From contig VTFK01000157.1 in NCBI GenBank assembly GCA_009617715.1, positions 124,001-188,000 of the forward strand: a stretch of 64,000 nucleotides of DNA, read 5' to 3'. The notes under the pieces are model-generated. The model ran no database searches. It was not told the origin of the DNA and saw nothing but the letters and a program-made list of their open reading frames with translations. The translations under genes were made by a program, and so were the position numbers. Shown piece by piece: positions 61,620-64,000 of this stretch. The DNA comes from Plectrocnemia conspersa. Lineage: Eukaryota > Arthropoda > Insecta > Trichoptera > Polycentropodidae. Each line of letters begins with the position of its first letter. The stretch's first letter is position 1.

Positions 61620-62736
61620 CCTATATTGTTTTAGCATACGTAAAAGTGCAATTTTCGATTTAATTAGACCTAAACAAAATGTTTATTAAAATAATTCACA
61701 GAATCATATATAATTGAAAATAATAAAATTTTAAAATAATTAATATTTTAAATCCATTTTTAAATACACTAAAAATAAAGACACAAACTTGACAACTGTT
61801 GCAAAAAAAATAATGTCTTGTTTTGGCTTACATATTTGGCTCAATCCGCATTTTCTAATATAATCTTTATAAAATCAGATATACGAAATTTTAAGAGATA
61901 TAAACAACTTAACTAATGTTTATTATTATTTTTTAATTAAATTAAAAAAAGGAATAGATAGGAAAATAAAATATATAAGACCACAAAAACAAAGTACAGG
62001 CAGCACTACTATTTTATAGGAATATACTGAAAAATAAAGTTATTAATATAGTAAAAAAATAAATAGTAAAAGCAATCATATATTTATTTTTTCTGTAGAA
62101 TTATTAAAAATGTTTTAATAAATTATATTAATTAGTATTACATAACAAAACATTGAGATTATTTAAAACTATTTTTGGTATTTCTTTTCCTAATTAAAAG
62201 CTTAAATCATAACAAGCAACTATTTTAAAGCTAGAGCAAACTTTCATATCTGACGATTTAATTCATCACCAAGATAAATAATCGCTACAGAATAAAAAGA
62301 AAGTGTATACAATAATGGAAATGCATTTGAACGAATATTTTTATACAAAAAATTGCATTTAAATTAATTTATTGAAAATTTTATTTTATTTAATTATTAT
62401 TTCCAATAAATATATTTGTTTTAATTAAATATTTCGTACTTTTATTGTAAGCACAAAATTAACATTATTTTAATACAAAGTAAAATATTATATATAACTA
62501 TGCTGTAAATGCAACCAATATAAGAAGAATTAAACATATTTTAAAAGATATGTTGATCTCTTAGTAATATCAAAAAAAATTGTATGAAATGAGCTACATA
62601 TTACTATCATGAAATATAAATTAAAATTGAGTATTTTGAATCAATAAATATGGCTTACTATAATAATAAATATATGTATCTACTTGTAATTTGTTAACAA
62701 AATAATTAATATAGGATACACTAGTAACAATATAAT
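61620..62736. other. Intergenic between SLC22-5 and SLC22-6
   Basis: AT-rich; no gene or repeat recognised. It must hold the 3' untranslated region of SLC22-6, whose end I cannot place. Confidence 0.5.
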
Positions 62737-63427
62737 TTATTCTACATTGACTTCAATCTTCTCAGCTTCGTCCATAGTATTAGGTAATTTTTTACCTTGA
62801 GTCTCTGGCAAATACAATGCTAGCAAAGCTGCTATCACCAACAATCCGCCAAAAATTAAAGGCGGTAACCAATATTTAACAAATAATAAATCAGCAATAA
62901 ACGGGGCCAATATAGATCCTACTCTTGACGAAGTAGTGCACAGACCCACTCCAGTATTTCTCAAAACTGTTGGAAAAATTTCGCCTCCATATAAATAAAT
63001 AGTCGGAAAAGCTATACTGATGCCAAACATGCTAATCAGAGAAAAAACTGTCTTCAAAGTAACATAATCTACTGGCATCACAGCAATCGATAATAATGGG
63101 ACACTTATAGACACATAGGCGCCTATGAGAGTTTTCTTGCGTCCAAATTTATTGTTTAGAGGGATGCAACCCAATGTTCCGGGTAGTTGTATGAATCCTG
63201 CGATAGCCACGTTCGTGAAAATGTTTCCGGATAAATCGCTAACGTATTGAGACAGACCATAAAAGCACATTCCACAAGCGAACCAGCTGAACAGCAGCGA
63301 TATGGTGTTCCTTCTTATCGTTGGATTTATAAACAAATCAAAAATGTTGCCTTTCGCTTTGTTTTCCACTGTGAAACTGTTGGCTGCTTTGAGGGTGTCC
63401 TTCAAGTTTTTAGTTGGTTTTCCATTG
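62737..63427 (-). CDS. SLC22-6: organic cation transporter-like carrier, last exon only
   Basis: This is the C-terminal exon, 691 nt, after acceptor TTTCAG at 63427 in the same phase 2 as the other genes. It reads NGKPTKNLKDTLKAA, then helices 7-12 with the loop NKFGRKK, the EIFPTVLRN motif and the end LPETQGKKLPNTMDEAE. The frame is open and clean. The three upstream exons must lie beyond 64000. It is divergent from SLC22-2 to -5 (for example SQYVSDLSG for SQYIGQLSG) and resembles SLC22-1 in the PGTL-type helix 8 region. Confidence 0.92.
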
Positions 63428-63668
63428 CTGAAATGATACAAATAATAGCATAAGTAACTATGAAGATTCGACAGCTAATTATCAGAGGTTGACAGACTTT
63501 TGATAATATTAATAATTATAATGTTAATTAGTGATGGCAATTAGAATGTAAAAGAAACATAAATATGTGTCCAATAAAAGAGCATCCGGATGAATCGAGC
63601 TGTGTTGCAAGTCCTGGAGTGTACGCAAAATTTAGAGATACTGGAAACGACAAATGACATGAGCATGG

Positions 63669-63785
63669 ACAGCGAACAAACGGCGGGCAGGCACATCTGT
63701 GGTTTTTCGCACCACACACGATCTGATTTATCCGCCGGACATCCGTCTCGGACAGATCCGTGCGTGTGTGGCCAGCATGGCGTCG
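63669..63785 (+). repeat. Dispersed GC-rich repeat, copy 2
   Basis: Partner of 13085-13205, inside the last intron of SLC22-6. The GC-rich body gives open frames on both strands that are not genes. Confidence 0.6.
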
Positions 63786-64000
63786 TCATTCGTGATAAAT
63801 GTAGACCTTACATTAGTGATAATAAGTGGCTTTAAAAATGATAGAAAGAGCATCCATACAAAAAGAGGCGCAAAAATTGATATATAAATTGTGTAGGACA
63901 CCTAAAACTGCACAATAACCACAAACTTTAAAATTCAAAAATAATCACCAAATACCACGACAATAAAAAAACACTTGCGAAAAGTAATGATAAAATTTTT

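Noticed and set aside
1..64000. CRISPR array, operon or prokaryotic system
   Set aside because: Genes are spliced and eukaryotic; no regularly spaced repeat-spacer pattern was seen.

Overview
This is eukaryotic, almost certainly insect, nuclear DNA. It is very AT-rich, its genes are split by GT-AG introns, several promoters pair a TATA box with an arthropod-type TCAGT-like initiator, and the intergenic DNA holds decayed LINEs, a hAT transposase relic and many MITEs with clean target-site duplications. I cannot name the order or species from the sequence alone.

Layout. 1-7838 has no gene I can confirm. It holds a GC-rich patch with an interrupted reading frame (about 480-890), a possible first exon on the minus strand near 3.7 kb, a broken Jockey-like LINE between inverted repeats (4.2-5.8 kb), a 226-bp hAT-type MITE with a perfect 8-bp duplication, and two fold-back repeats. 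7899-9500 is a complete two-exon gene for the CAAX prenyl protease STE24 (minus strand, 450 aa, HELGH zinc site).

From 11.9 kb to the right edge the window is a tandem array of six organic-cation/anion transporter-like genes of the SLC22 branch of the major facilitator superfamily, all on the minus strand. Local labels are SLC22-1 (11963-18165, alternative 5' exon at 24372), SLC22-2 (34796-42531), SLC22-3 (45957-48913), SLC22-4 (49214-53123), SLC22-5 (54332-59419, alternative 5' exon at 61516) and SLC22-6 (62737-63427, last exon only). The five genes seen whole share one architecture: a tiny first coding exon ending in phase 1, an N-terminal exon of about 370 nt, a middle exon of exactly 408 nt, and a C-terminal exon of about 670-715 nt, with phases 1-2-2. 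A decayed seventh C-terminus lies at 45433-45522. SLC22-2 and SLC22-4 each carry a one-base frameshift at a short homopolymer, which may be assembly error or early decay.

The most interesting theme is 5'-end turnover. At least SLC22-1 and SLC22-5, and probably SLC22-4, have two alternative tiny first exons, all in phase 1. SLC22-3, -4 and -5 have TATA boxes 30-32 bases from TCAGN/TCAGT initiators. The exon in SLC22-4 that corresponds to the SLC22-3 start exon has lost its ATG (ATT instead), while another promoter plus exon lies 0.9 kb nearer the gene. A 175-bp hAT-type fold-back MITE sits in introns of SLC22-2, -3 (half copy) and -4.

Functionally, STE24 acts in processing of farnesylated CAAX proteins in the ER and nuclear envelope. 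The transporters are plasma-membrane carriers whose substrates cannot be read from sequence. Nothing indicates that STE24 and the array act together; they are simply neighbours.
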